From: Flavobacteriales bacterium UBA5933
GTDB lineage: Bacteria; Bacteroidota; Bacteroidia; Flavobacteriales; Weeksellaceae
DNA length: 27,435 nucleotides
Direction: 5' to 3'
NCBI GenBank assembly: GCA_002430925.1
Contig: DJDD01000115.1
Span: 1 to 27,435 of the forward strand
The position numbers and the translations under genes were made by a program. Within the stretch, counting starts at the first letter, position 1, and every line of letters begins with the position of its first letter. The notes under the pieces were generated by a model. That model was given only the letters and a program-made list of their open reading frames with translations, had not been told where the DNA came from and did no database searches. Positions 14,407 to 22,758 of this stretch are shown in pieces.

Positions 14407-16842
14407 ATGAGAAAAATTCTAATACTTGCATCAACTTTAACATTATTATTTTATGTTCCTGCAGAGGCAAATACTAAAATAAAATCTATTTCAATAAACG
14501 AAGAAAATAGAACTGGTATAAATGGGAAAGTACTAGACCAACATAATAAACCTGTAGCTAATGTAAAAGTAACTATAAATGGCAAAATTGTGATTACAAA
14601 TGCTGATGGTGAATATTCTTTTACAGATTTAAATGAAGGTGTTTATGACATTACTACAGAAATAAATAATAAAAAAGAGACTGTACAAGTAACTATTATT
14701 AAAGATAAAATGGTTTCACATGACTTTAATTTATTTATAGATCAATCAATAGATTTAAGTGAAGTTAATGTTGCAGCAAAACGATTTGCAGAAAAAAAAT
14801 CAGATATGGTTGCTCGTATGCCATTAAGTAATTTAGAAAATTCTCAAGTTTATTCTGTAGTACCAAAAGAATTATTGGATGAGCAAGTTGCTACAGATTT
14901 TCGTGGAGCATTAATGTCTTCTCCTGGAGTTACAAATGTTTCTTTAGGTGTTGGTTCTGGTGGGACAGGTCTTGCAATGATGATGAGAGGTTTTACTGGA
15001 GCGGATGGAGCAGGAGCAATAAGAAATGGAATGGCAACTAATTTCGTATCATTATCTGACCCTGTTAATCTGGATCGTTTGGAAATCATAAAAGGACCAT
15101 CATCAACACTTTTTGGATCTACTTTAGTTTCTTATGGAGGATTAGTGAATCGTGTTACAAAGCAAGCAACAGTTGGAGAAAAAGGTGAAGTTAGTATTTC
15201 TGCTGGTGGATATAGTTTAGGAAGAGCAACAATAGATTATAATAAACCACTAAACAAAGACAATACGTTATTATTTAGAATAAATGCAGCTGTACACAGA
15301 GAAAAATCTTTCCAAGATCAAGGAGTGAATAAAACACTTATGATTGCTCCAACATTTAAATATTTGGTTAGTGATCGTTTAACTTTAGGATTAGATATAG
15401 AATATTTTCAATCAGAAAGAAACACAACTTATGTTGGCTTAGGAAAAACATCAATTAAGAATTTAGATGAATTAGACTGGGATTTTAAAAGATCTTATAC
15501 TTCTAATGATTTAACGAGTAAGGCAAATGTTTTAAATGTTTTTGCAAATGCTAATTATATCATTAATGATCATTGGACTTCTGATACTCGTTTTTCTTAT
15601 TCTAATACAGACAATAATGCAAACTATTTATTTTTATTAATTTCTGACGGAACTGGAGATTATGCAGGTGAAAGATTATTACAACGAAGAATAATGAATT
15701 TACCTAGTAATTTTAATACAACTCAAATTCAACAAAATTTTGTTGGAAAACATAAATGGGGAGATATAGAAAATAAATTTTTAGTCGGAGTTGATTTTAC
15801 ACAATTAGTCACTTCAGATTCTCGTGTTACTGTAAATGATTATGATAAATCTGCGACAACTCTTTTAGGATTAACGAAAACACAACAAACAATAGTTAAT
15901 CAAGATGCCCCAACAATAAATTCTAATACTTATGAAACTCTTTTAGGGCAAGGAACTAGAGCAGCGAATAGTAGAAATACTGTTACATACAGCGCTTATG
16001 TTTCTGATGTAATAAAATTCTTTGATCGTTTAAATGTATCTGCTGGTGTTCGTGTAGATCGATTTAATGATAAGAAAAATAATTACATGCAGACTGCCTG
16101 GTCACCAAAATTTGGAGTTGTTTACGAAGTAATAAAAAATCAATTATCACTTTTTGGAAATTATCAGAATGGTTTCAAAAATGTACAACCAACAACTTTA
16201 GCTGATAATAATAGACAATTTTTTAAACCAGAACAATCAAATCAATTTGAGACAGGTATCAAGTTTGAATTATTAAAAGGTAAAATTAATGGTACAGTTA
16301 GTTACTACGATATAAAAGTAAAGGATAAAGTTCGTACAGTTCCTAATACAGATCCTACAAGTGCTTTAACAACTATTAGTGTGCAAGATGCAACTCAAAA
16401 AAGTACTGGATTTGAATTTGATTTAATTGCAAATCCTTTCAGAGGATTTCATATAATTGCTGGGTATGGTTATAATGATAGCCGTTTCCAAAAATCTGCA
16501 GAAACTACAACAGGAACTTCTGTAGAAGGAAATCGTCCAGCAGGTGTTCCATATAATTCAGCGAATTATTGGGCAAGTTATAAATTAACAAGAGGAGAAT
16601 TTAATGGCCTAGGTTTTGGATTTGGAGGTAATTATTCTGATGGATATTATTTTAATGATGCTAACACCGTTAAGGTTTCAGGTTTTAATACCATAGACGC
16701 TTCAATATTCTACGAAAAATCTCAATTCAGAATTGCATTAAAAGGGAATAACCTTGCTAATAAAAAATACTGGACAACACTTTCTTGGGCTCAGCCACAA
16801 CAAACAAGAACTTTTGTAGCTAACTTAACATTCAAATTCTAA
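14407..16842 (+). CDS. TonB-dependent siderophore receptor with CarboxypepD_reg domain
   Basis: 811 residues. Signal peptide 1-22 (MRKILILASTLTLLFYVPAEA). Residues 37-113 form the carboxypeptidase-regulatory-like domain typical of Bacteroidetes receptors (INGKVLDQHNKPVANVKV, TNADGEYSFTDL). The plug domain spans about 130-265 (SVVPKELLDEQVATDFRG, GVTNVSLGVG, RLEIIKGPSSTLFGS, GGLVNRVTK). The rest is the outer-membrane beta-barrel, ending in the expected terminal Phe (FVANLTFKF). The RG/KGPSS..FG...GG.VNR.TK pattern is that of ferrichrome/catecholate siderophore receptors (FhuA/FhuE-like). It imports a ferric-siderophore across the outer membrane with energy from TonB-ExbBD, which is not encoded here. 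Esterase and PepSY-TM genes follow on the same strand, after a strong hairpin. Confidence 0.92.
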   Translation: MRKILILASTLTLLFYVPAEANTKIKSISINEENRTGINGKVLDQHNKPVANVKVTINGKIVITNADGEYSFTDLNEGVYDITTEINNKKETVQVTIIKDKMVSHDFNLFIDQSIDLSEVNVAAKRFAEKKSDMVARMPLSNLENSQVYSVVPKELLDEQVATDFRGALMSSPGVTNVSLGVGSGGTGLAMMMRGFTGADGAGAIRNGMATNFVSLSDPVNLDRLEIIKGPSSTLFGSTLVSYGGLVNRVTKQATVGEKGEVSISAGGYSLGRATIDYNKPLNKDNTLLFRINAAVHREKSFQDQGVNKTLMIAPTFKYLVSDRLTLGLDIEYFQSERNTTYVGLGKTSIKNLDELDWDFKRSYTSNDLTSKANVLNVFANANYIINDHWTSDTRFSYSNTDNNANYLFLLISDGTGDYAGERLLQRRIMNLPSNFNTTQIQQNFVGKHKWGDIENKFLVGVDFTQLVTSDSRVTVNDYDKSATTLLGLTKTQQTIVNQDAPTINSNTYETLLGQGTRAANSRNTVTYSAYVSDVIKFFDRLNVSAGVRVDRFNDKKNNYMQTAWSPKFGVVYEVIKNQLSLFGNYQNGFKNVQPTTLADNNRQFFKPEQSNQFETGIKFELLKGKINGTVSYYDIKVKDKVRTVPNTDPTSALTTISVQDATQKSTGFEFDLIANPFRGFHIIAGYGYNDSRFQKSAETTTGTSVEGNRPAGVPYNSANYWASYKLTRGEFNGLGFGFGGNYSDGYYFNDANTVKVSGFNTIDASIFYEKSQFRIALKGNNLANKKYWTTLSWAQPQQTRTFVANLTFKF

Positions 16843-16855
16843 TTATAAACTAACT

Positions 16856-16897
16856 AAAATAAAGTTGTAAGTAAATTGACTTACAACTTTATTTTTA
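16856..16897 (+). terminator. 17-base-pair hairpin between receptor and esterase
   Basis: 16856-16872 pairs perfectly with 16879-16895 (right arm ACTTACAACTTTATTTT), loop AAATTG. The right arm ends in T-rich sequence, so it should act as a terminator or partial attenuator, making receptor message exceed that of the two downstream genes. It may also protect the 3' end of the receptor message. Confidence 0.75.
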
Positions 16898-16908
16898 TCT
16901 CAACAAAA

Positions 16909-17973
16909 ATGAAAAATTTATTAAGTGTAATAATTACTTTTTTCTTCTCTTTACTACATGCTCAAACACCTTATACAATAGGAGATACTTACACAATACA
17001 TTCTAATATCTTAAATGAAGATAGAATAATTGATGTACAATTGCCTCAAAATTATTCTAATCAAGATTTTGCTAAAGGAAAATATCCTGTTGTGTATGTC
17101 TTAGATGGAGATACAAATTTTTCTTTAGTTGGTTCATTAGAAAGATTTAGTACTAAATTTTTATTTCGATCTCAACCAGAAATGATTGTTGTAGGAATTA
17201 GAAATATTGATAGAACAAAAGATTATACTCCGACGAAGAGTTTAACAAAAAGTAAGGATAATAAATTGCAATATGAAACAAGTGGAGGTGCAGATAATTT
17301 TCTAAATTTTATTAATAATGAATTGAAGCCATTTATAAATAAAAAATTTAGAACAACAGGATTTAATATTATTCATGGACATTCATTTGGTGGATTATTT
17401 GCAGTGTATACATTGGTTAATCATCCAGATTCATTTAATGCTTACATTGCAATAGATCCAAGTCTTTGGTGGGATAATAAAATTGTTTTCAAACAAGCTC
17501 AAGAAAAGTTTAAAACAACTACAATTCAAAATAAATCTTTGTATGTTGCATTAGCTCATGAAAAACCTGATGCCCAAAAAGACCGCTTAGAACATGGAAA
17601 TACAATCAGAAAGTTTTGTGAAGAATTATTACCTACAACACAAATTTATTCATCTTGGAAATATTATCCAGATTATAATCATGGTTCAGTTCCAATTCCA
17701 GCAAGTTATGATGCAATGGTAGCACTATTCAAAGGAATAGAATTACCTATTAGAGATATCTCTCAAAAGCCAGAATTAGTTCAAGAAACTTATGTTAATT
17801 TTTCAAAGAAAATGAATTATACTTTTCTTCCAGAAGAATCATTATTATTAGAAGTGATAAAATACACGAAAAGAATTAATCAAGAAGAAAATACAAGTAA
17901 AATTTTAGATTATTCATTAAAAATTTATCCAGATAGTAAGCAGTTAAAAACGATGAAGAAAAATGAGAAATAA
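16909..17973 (+). CDS. Secreted alpha/beta-hydrolase, putative siderophore esterase
   Basis: 354 residues from the ATG at 16909. The frame is open back to a TTG at 16876, but that lies inside the hairpin loop, and only the ATG at 16909 puts a clean signal peptide (MKNLLSVIITFFFSLLHAQ) at the front. The fold is of the esterase D / enterochelin-esterase type (PF00756 family): YPVVYVLDGDTNF near residues 59-71, the nucleophile S159 in IIHGHSFGGLFAVY, and catalytic H258 in YPDYNHGSVP. SLWWDN follows the pattern of this family. Relatives hydrolyse ester bonds of trilactone siderophores (Fes, IroE) or unrelated esters. Its position between a siderophore receptor and a PepSY-TM gene favours periplasmic iron release from an imported siderophore. 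It overlaps the next gene by 11 bases. Confidence 0.82.
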   Translation: MKNLLSVIITFFFSLLHAQTPYTIGDTYTIHSNILNEDRIIDVQLPQNYSNQDFAKGKYPVVYVLDGDTNFSLVGSLERFSTKFLFRSQPEMIVVGIRNIDRTKDYTPTKSLTKSKDNKLQYETSGGADNFLNFINNELKPFINKKFRTTGFNIIHGHSFGGLFAVYTLVNHPDSFNAYIAIDPSLWWDNKIVFKQAQEKFKTTTIQNKSLYVALAHEKPDAQKDRLEHGNTIRKFCEELLPTTQIYSSWKYYPDYNHGSVPIPASYDAMVALFKGIELPIRDISQKPELVQETYVNFSKKMNYTFLPEESLLLEVIKYTKRINQEENTSKILDYSLKIYPDSKQLKTMKKNEK

Positions 17974-19111
17974 TTCAACTATACCTAAAAAGAAAGGGAA
18001 AAGTTTATTTTCTAAGGTAATAGCTTGGTTACATCTTTGGCCAAGTATTGTTTCAGGAATTATATTGGTTTTTGTTTGTCTCACAGGAACAATCATTGTG
18101 TATTGTGATGAAATTTTTGAACTTACTGCTGGAGAAGCTAAATATGTTGAGGTTCCTCAAAATCATAATCATGTTCCTTTTAATGAAATTGTTTCTAACG
18201 TAAAAAAGTATAATCCAAACATAAAAGTATCTGAATATGTTTTTTTCAAAGATCCTAATAGAAGCATACGTATGCGTGCATTTATTCCAAATGAAAAAAA
18301 ATTGATTTTACTTTATGCAAATCCTTATACAGGCGAAATTATAAAGCAAGATAATACAATAAATTTTTTCTTTGTAATGGCTCATTTACATTCCTCATTA
18401 TTAGCAGAAAAAATAGGAGGATGGATTGTTGCAATATCAACAATAATTTTTGTGATAAGCACTCTTACTGGTTTAATATTATGGTGGCCAAAAAAATGGA
18501 CCAAAACAACAAGAAAGGCAAGTTTTACAATAAAATGGAAAGCAAAATTTAAACGATTTAATTACGATTTACATAATGTTTATGGTTTTTATTCTATGAT
18601 TTTGTGTTTGGTATTAGGAATGACTGGTTTGATGATTTTTTTCAGTCCATTAATGAATTTTACTGTAAAAACAGCCGGAGGAGATATAGTTCACTTAGAA
18701 AAAAGTTTACCCAAAGCAGATTCAACAAAAATATCAAAAGACCTAGTTCCTTTTGCTTATGAATTACTAAATAAAGAATTTCCAAATAAAAAAATGGTTA
18801 GAATTTGGGAATCTCCTAAAAGACAAACCGGAGCTTATGTTTTTTCTTTTGGAAAAGTAGGATTGAAAAGTATAGAGAATTTTGATATGACTATTTTTGA
18901 TAGATATACTGGTCAAAAGATTAATGTAAAATCAACACTAATAAGGCATGAAAAGGTAGAGAATATTGTTTGGCAATTGCATATGGGACAATGGTTTGGG
19001 CAACTAGGTAAAATATCTACATTTTTAGCAGGGATAGTTGCTACATCTTTACCAATTACCGGTTTTTTGATATGGTTGGGTAGGAAAAAAAAGAAACCAA
19101 AAAAGGTTTAA
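17963..19111 (+). CDS. PepSY-TM family inner-membrane protein, putative siderophore reductase
   Basis: 382 residues. Four transmembrane helices (about 26-48, 151-176, 208-230, 350-373) flank a periplasmic domain with the PepSY fold. Family histidines are H24 in AWLHLW, H141 and H143 in MAHLHSSLL, H204 in YDLHN and H340 in WQLHMGQWFG; the LILWWPKKW and GFLIWLGRKKKK segments are also typical. Members such as FoxB and FpvG from Pseudomonas are haem-bearing or ferrisiderophore-reducing proteins, so reduction of the imported ferric-siderophore at the inner membrane is the likely job. That is a family-level inference. The start overlaps the esterase's last 11 bases, so the two are translationally coupled. 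A 404-residue paralogue lies at 23571-24785. Confidence 0.85.
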   Translation: MRNNSTIPKKKGKSLFSKVIAWLHLWPSIVSGIILVFVCLTGTIIVYCDEIFELTAGEAKYVEVPQNHNHVPFNEIVSNVKKYNPNIKVSEYVFFKDPNRSIRMRAFIPNEKKLILLYANPYTGEIIKQDNTINFFFVMAHLHSSLLAEKIGGWIVAISTIIFVISTLTGLILWWPKKWTKTTRKASFTIKWKAKFKRFNYDLHNVYGFYSMILCLVLGMTGLMIFFSPLMNFTVKTAGGDIVHLEKSLPKADSTKISKDLVPFAYELLNKEFPNKKMVRIWESPKRQTGAYVFSFGKVGLKSIENFDMTIFDRYTGQKINVKSTLIRHEKVENIVWQLHMGQWFGQLGKISTFLAGIVATSLPITGFLIWLGRKKKKPKKV

Positions 19112-19211
19112 AATAGAGTAATTATTATCTCACAATACATTATAAATAAAAAAAAAGTGTAATTTGTGATAAAAATCTTAAATTTATATTAATTATAACA
19201 TGATTTTAACT

Positions 19212-19219
19212 TACATTTG
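19212..19219 (+). promoter_or_regulatory. Bacteroidetes -7 promoter box of atpD
   Basis: TACATTTG, followed by C, matches TAnnTTTG and lies 35 bases before the atpD ATG. A -33 TTTG at the standard spacing is not obvious. Confidence 0.6.
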
Positions 19220-19254
19220 CACCCAAATAAAAATAAACTAAATCATTACATATA

Positions 19255-20763
19255 ATGGCAAATCAAAAGAAAGGTAAGATTGCACAGGTTATTGGACCTG
19301 TAATTGATGTTATTTTTGATAACGCAGAAAGCCTTCCAAATATTTATGATGCATTAGAAGTCCCTCGCGAAGGAAAAGAAACATTGATTCTTGAGGTTGA
19401 ACAACACATCGGTGAAGATACTGTTCGTTGTATCGCAATGGATAGTTCTGATGGTTTACAAAGAGGACAAGAAGTTATCGCAGTAGGGCAACCAATCATG
19501 GTTCCTATTGGAGAAGAAATTAATGGTCGTGTATTCAATGTTGTTGGAGATGCTATTGATGGTTTAGGAAATTTAGATAAACAAAATGGTTTACCTATTC
19601 ACCGTCCAGCACCAAAATTCGAAGATTTATCTACTGCAACAGAAGTTTTATTCACAGGGATAAAAGTTATCGATTTAATTGAGCCTTATGCAAAAGGAGG
19701 TAAAATTGGATTATTTGGTGGAGCCGGAGTTGGTAAAACAGTATTAATACAAGAGTTAATTAACAACATCGCTAAAGGACACGGAGGTTTATCTGTATTC
19801 GCAGGTGTTGGTGAGCGTACTCGTGAAGGTAATGACTTAATTCGTGAGATGATCGAATCAGGTATTATCAAATACGGTGATGAGTTTATGCACTCTATGG
19901 AAAATGGAGGATGGGATATCTCAAAAGCAGATAAAGAATTAATGAAAGATTCTAAAGCTGCTTTCGTATTCGGACAAATGAATGAACCTCCAGGTGCACG
20001 TGCTCGTGTTGCTTTATCTGGTTTAACATTAGCTGAATATTACCGTGATGGTGATGGACAAGGTCAAGGACGTGACGTATTATTTTTCGTAGATAATATC
20101 TTCCGTTTTACACAAGCAGGTTCTGAGGTTTCTGCCTTATTAGGACGTATGCCATCTGCAGTAGGTTACCAACCTACATTAGCAACAGAAATGGGTGCTA
20201 TGCAAGAGCGTATTACATCTACTAAAAACGGATCTATTACATCTGTACAAGCAGTTTATGTTCCTGCCGATGATTTAACTGACCCTGCGCCAGCTACAAC
20301 ATTCGCACACTTAGATGCTACAACAGTATTAGATCGTAAAATTGCTTCTTTAGGTATTTATCCAGCAGTAGATCCATTAAATTCTACTTCTCGTATCTTA
20401 ACACCAGCAATTATTGGTAACGAGCATTATGAAACAGCTCAACGTGTAAAAGAAATTTTACAACGTTACAATGCTTTACAAGATATTATTGCTATCTTAG
20501 GTATGGAAGAATTATCAGAAGAAGATAAATTAGTTGTACACCGCGCACGTCGTATCCAACGTTTCTTATCTCAACCATTCCACGTTGCTGAGCAATTTAC
20601 TGGTATACCAGGTGTTTTAGTTGATATTAAAGATACAATCAAAGGATTCAACATGATCTTAAACGGTGAAGTTGATCAATATCCTGAAGCTGCATTCAAC
20701 TTACGTGGTACTATCGAAGAAGCGATAGAAGCTGGAGAAAAAATGTTAGCTGAAGCTAGATAA
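19255..20763 (+). CDS. atpD: ATP synthase F1 beta subunit
   Basis: 502 residues, slightly longer than E. coli beta (460). It is the catalytic subunit of F1, three per complex, on the cytoplasmic face of the inner membrane. The N-terminal beta-barrel is KGKIAQVIGPVIDVIFD. The P-loop is GGAGVGKT at 155-162, the catalytic Glu is E187 in GVGERTREGNDL, and the Walker B region is VLFFVDNIFRFTQAGSEVSALLGRMPS. The DELSD-type lever segment reads MEELSEEDKL. Codon use is noticeably richer in CGT and in C/G third positions than the neighbours, as expected for a highly expressed gene. The remaining atp genes are not here; a separate atpDC pair is common in Bacteroidetes. Confidence 0.98.
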   Translation: MANQKKGKIAQVIGPVIDVIFDNAESLPNIYDALEVPREGKETLILEVEQHIGEDTVRCIAMDSSDGLQRGQEVIAVGQPIMVPIGEEINGRVFNVVGDAIDGLGNLDKQNGLPIHRPAPKFEDLSTATEVLFTGIKVIDLIEPYAKGGKIGLFGGAGVGKTVLIQELINNIAKGHGGLSVFAGVGERTREGNDLIREMIESGIIKYGDEFMHSMENGGWDISKADKELMKDSKAAFVFGQMNEPPGARARVALSGLTLAEYYRDGDGQGQGRDVLFFVDNIFRFTQAGSEVSALLGRMPSAVGYQPTLATEMGAMQERITSTKNGSITSVQAVYVPADDLTDPAPATTFAHLDATTVLDRKIASLGIYPAVDPLNSTSRILTPAIIGNEHYETAQRVKEILQRYNALQDIIAILGMEELSEEDKLVVHRARRIQRFLSQPFHVAEQFTGIPGVLVDIKDTIKGFNMILNGEVDQYPEAAFNLRGTIEEAIEAGEKMLAEAR

Positions 20764-20782
20764 TATATTTTAACAATATAGA

Positions 20783-20830
20783 AGAGTGCTTACGTTTCTT
20801 TCTTTAAAGTTACTAAGTACTCTTTTTTTT
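20783..20830 (+). terminator. Terminator-like hairpin between atpD and atpC
   Basis: AGAGTGCTTA (20783-20792) pairs with TAAGTACTCT (20814-20823) with one G-T wobble and a 21-base loop, directly followed by an unbroken T8 (20823-20830). It has all the parts of an intrinsic terminator, yet it sits in the 80-base gap between two subunit genes of one complex. Partial read-through would lower atpC message relative to atpD. Confidence 0.7.
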
Positions 20831-20843
20831 AAACAATAGGAAT

Positions 20844-21137
20844 ATGCACTTAGAAATTATAACTCCAGAACACGTTATTTTTAATGCTGAAGTTGATGCA
20901 GTAACATTACCAGGTAAAGATGGTGAGTTTCAGTTATTAAATAACCACGCTCCTATCGTTGCAACTTTAGGAAAAGGTACTATCAAAATTAAAGTTCATT
21001 CTCAAACTTTCGAAAAGTTTAATGATGAATCAGGAAAAATTTACACAGCTCCTGCTCATTCTCAAACTTTATTATTCGATATCAAAGGAGGAACTATAGA
21101 AATGAACAACAATAAAATTTTAGTTTTAGCGAACTAA
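20844..21137 (+). CDS. atpC: ATP synthase F1 epsilon subunit, short form
   Basis: 97 residues. The sequence MHLEIITPEHVIFNAEVDAVTLPGKDGEFQLLNNHAPIVATLGKG is the conserved N-terminal beta-sandwich of epsilon, which joins gamma to the c-ring. The C-terminal two-helix domain (about 50 residues in E. coli) that can insert into F1 and block ATP hydrolysis is missing. The gene ends naturally at the last strand (ILVLAN) and is followed at once by a terminator, so this is a genuinely short form, as in many Bacteroidetes, not a truncation. It lies 80 bases after atpD, behind a terminator-like hairpin. Confidence 0.93.
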   Translation: MHLEIITPEHVIFNAEVDAVTLPGKDGEFQLLNNHAPIVATLGKGTIKIKVHSQTFEKFNDESGKIYTAPAHSQTLLFDIKGGTIEMNNNKILVLAN

Positions 21138-21157
21138 TTTTTTATTTAAAATATTAC

Positions 21158-21190
21158 AAAAGAGGTCAGATTGTATTTGACCTCTTTTTT
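21158..21190 (+). terminator. Intrinsic terminator of atpDC
   Basis: AAAAGAGGTCA (21158-21168) pairs perfectly with TGACCTCTTTT (21178-21188), loop of 9, then T run. Confidence 0.9.
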
Positions 21191-21213
21191 TATTCAACAA
21201 TATCAAAAAAATA

Positions 21214-21324
21214 TTTGGGCGTTCCTTTCGGTCGGGTTTTTCGTTGCAATCTTCTACAACCAGAAGATTTCCACTACGTTCAGTCATCTGTTTGTAAAAG
21301 GATTTCCACTGCAACCCCTAACGC
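21214..21324 (-). repeat. Palindromic intergenic repeat element, copy B
   Basis: Read on the minus strand it begins GCGTTAGGGGTTGCAGTGG, then AAATCCTTTT, a variable middle, then AGATTGCAACGAAAAACCCG and AACGCCCA. This matches copy A box for box (2674-2760) but lacks the right half with its 20-base hairpin. It follows the atpC terminator and points opposite to copy C, 95 bases away. Confidence 0.75.
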
Positions 21325-21418
21325 ATTTTTATAGATAAAGAATTAGCTATTCTATTAATTTATAATTTAATGTTCTTAATCATAGAAATTTTATCAAATA
21401 ATAAATAATTTTTTGCAA

Positions 21419-21523
21419 TAGCGATTGTAGTGAAAATCCTTTTATAAAAGAGATTGAGCTTATCGAAATCTCCTTTATAAAAGATTGGGAACGAGAAAGC
21501 GCGGTCCGTAGGAATTGCCCAAT
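21419..21523 (+). repeat. Palindromic intergenic repeat element, copy C
   Basis: The most diverged copy: TAGCGATTGTAGTGAAAATCC, a middle with its own near-perfect hairpin (21441-21455 with 21466-21481), AAAGATTGGGAACGAGAAAGC and finally GGAATTGCCCAAT. The outer boxes align to copies A and B. The middle hairpin differs in sequence but sits at the equivalent place. The remainder of the 560-base gap (21325-21418 and 21524-21671) is plain AT-rich sequence in which I see nothing. Confidence 0.65.
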
Positions 21524-21671
21524 ATTTTAGCTTTATAAATTAGAATGGTTCAACTTTTAGAATTCTATTGAGTATTATATGTTTTAATCGTGTGTTTTTT
21601 CTGTAAATAATATATAATTAGATTAATTTTCTTATTTTAATTTATATATATGTTAATTTGGAATTTTATTC

Positions 21672-21679
21672 TATTTTTG
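21672..21679 (+). promoter_or_regulatory. Bacteroidetes -7 promoter box of metX
   Basis: TATTTTTG, followed by C, matches TAnnTTTG. It lies 18 bases before the ATG at 21698 and inside the upstream extension of the open frame, which supports that ATG as the true start. Confidence 0.55.
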
Positions 21680-21697
21680 CTCAATACTATAATAATA

Positions 21698-22714
21698 ATG
21701 AACTATTACCAATATAATTATTCACAACCATTTGAATTGGAATGTGGAAAAACATTGAATAATATAACCATTGGTTATCATACTGCTGGTAAGTTAAATA
21801 AAAATAAAGATAATGTTATATGGGTATGTCATGCTTTAACTGCAAATTCTGATGTTTTTGATTGGTGGAATGGTCTTTTTGGAGAATCAGATTTGTTTAA
21901 TCCCAATGATCATTTTATAGTATGTGCAAATGTTATTGGTTCTAATTATGGGTCAACAAATCCATTGTCTATAAATTCTGAGACAAATAAAGCTTTTTTC
22001 AGAGAATTTCCTTTAATAACGATTAAGGATATGGCAAATGCTCATCAATTATTAGCTGAATATTTAGAAATCCAAGAAATTAATCTTTTAATAGGAGGAT
22101 CTCTTGGCGGTCAACAAGCATTAGAGTTTACTTTATTAAATAAAATTAAGGTAAATAATTTGGTTCTTTTAGCAACGAATGCAGTACATTCTCCTTGGGG
22201 AATTGCATTTAATGAATCTCAACGACTTTCGATAGAAGCAGATTCTAGTTTTTATGAAGATACTATTGATGGAGGTAATAATGGATTGATTGCTGCTAGA
22301 ACTATTGCAATGTTATCTTATCGAACTGCAGAAATTTATGATTTAAAACAAAAAGATGATAATGGTACATTGAATCATTTCAAAGCATCTTCGTATCAGA
22401 AATACCAGGGTACTAAGCTAGCGAATCGTTTCAATGCCTATTCATATTGGTATTTATCAAAGGCGATGGATTCTCATAACATAGCTAGAGGTAGAGAAGC
22501 TGATGTAAAAAATGTTTTATCTACCATAAAAGCTAAAACAAAAGTCATCGGTATTTCTTCGGATATTTTATTTCCACCGAATGAACAAGAGTTTATAGCG
22601 AATCATATTCCAAATGCAAGTTTCCATATAGTTGATTCAATTTATGGACATGATGGATTTTTAGTAGAAATAGATGTAATTAAGGAAATTATAAAAGATT
22701 TTGTTTTTGTATAG
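21698..22714 (+). CDS. metX: Homoserine O-acetyltransferase
   Basis: 338 residues from the ATG at 21698. The frame is open back to an ATG at 21650, but those 16 residues are unlike the family, and a promoter box falls within them. The enzyme is an alpha/beta-hydrolase-fold transferase that acetylates homoserine with acetyl-CoA, the first step of methionine synthesis in the cytoplasm. Visible features are FELECGKTLNNITIGYHTAG at the N-terminus, WVCHALTANSDVFDWW, GSNYGSTNP, the nucleophile S135 in LIGGSLGGQQALEF, and D289 (ISSDILFPP) and H318 (IYGHDGFL) completing the triad. Homologues can be succinyltransferases; I cannot settle the acyl donor from sequence alone. Its substrate homoserine derives from the product of asd (3096). 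Confidence 0.92.
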   Translation: MNYYQYNYSQPFELECGKTLNNITIGYHTAGKLNKNKDNVIWVCHALTANSDVFDWWNGLFGESDLFNPNDHFIVCANVIGSNYGSTNPLSINSETNKAFFREFPLITIKDMANAHQLLAEYLEIQEINLLIGGSLGGQQALEFTLLNKIKVNNLVLLATNAVHSPWGIAFNESQRLSIEADSSFYEDTIDGGNNGLIAARTIAMLSYRTAEIYDLKQKDDNGTLNHFKASSYQKYQGTKLANRFNAYSYWYLSKAMDSHNIARGREADVKNVLSTIKAKTKVIGISSDILFPPNEQEFIANHIPNASFHIVDSIYGHDGFLVEIDVIKEIIKDFVFV

Positions 22715-22758
22715 TTAATAATCATAAAAAAATTTAATGTCTTAATATGTTTTATATG

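Noticed and set aside
16876..16908. Upstream extension of the esterase to a TTG start
   Set aside because: The TTG lies in the loop of the 17-base-pair hairpin and would put eleven extra residues before a clear signal peptide. The ATG at 16909 is preferred.
21126..21314. Open frame of 62 codons on the minus strand
   Set aside because: It covers repeat copy B and the atpC terminator; composition and position show that it is not a gene.
21650..21697. Upstream extension of metX to the ATG at 21650
   Set aside because: The extra 16 residues are hydrophobic and unlike MetX, and the only good -7 promoter box (21672-21679) falls inside them.
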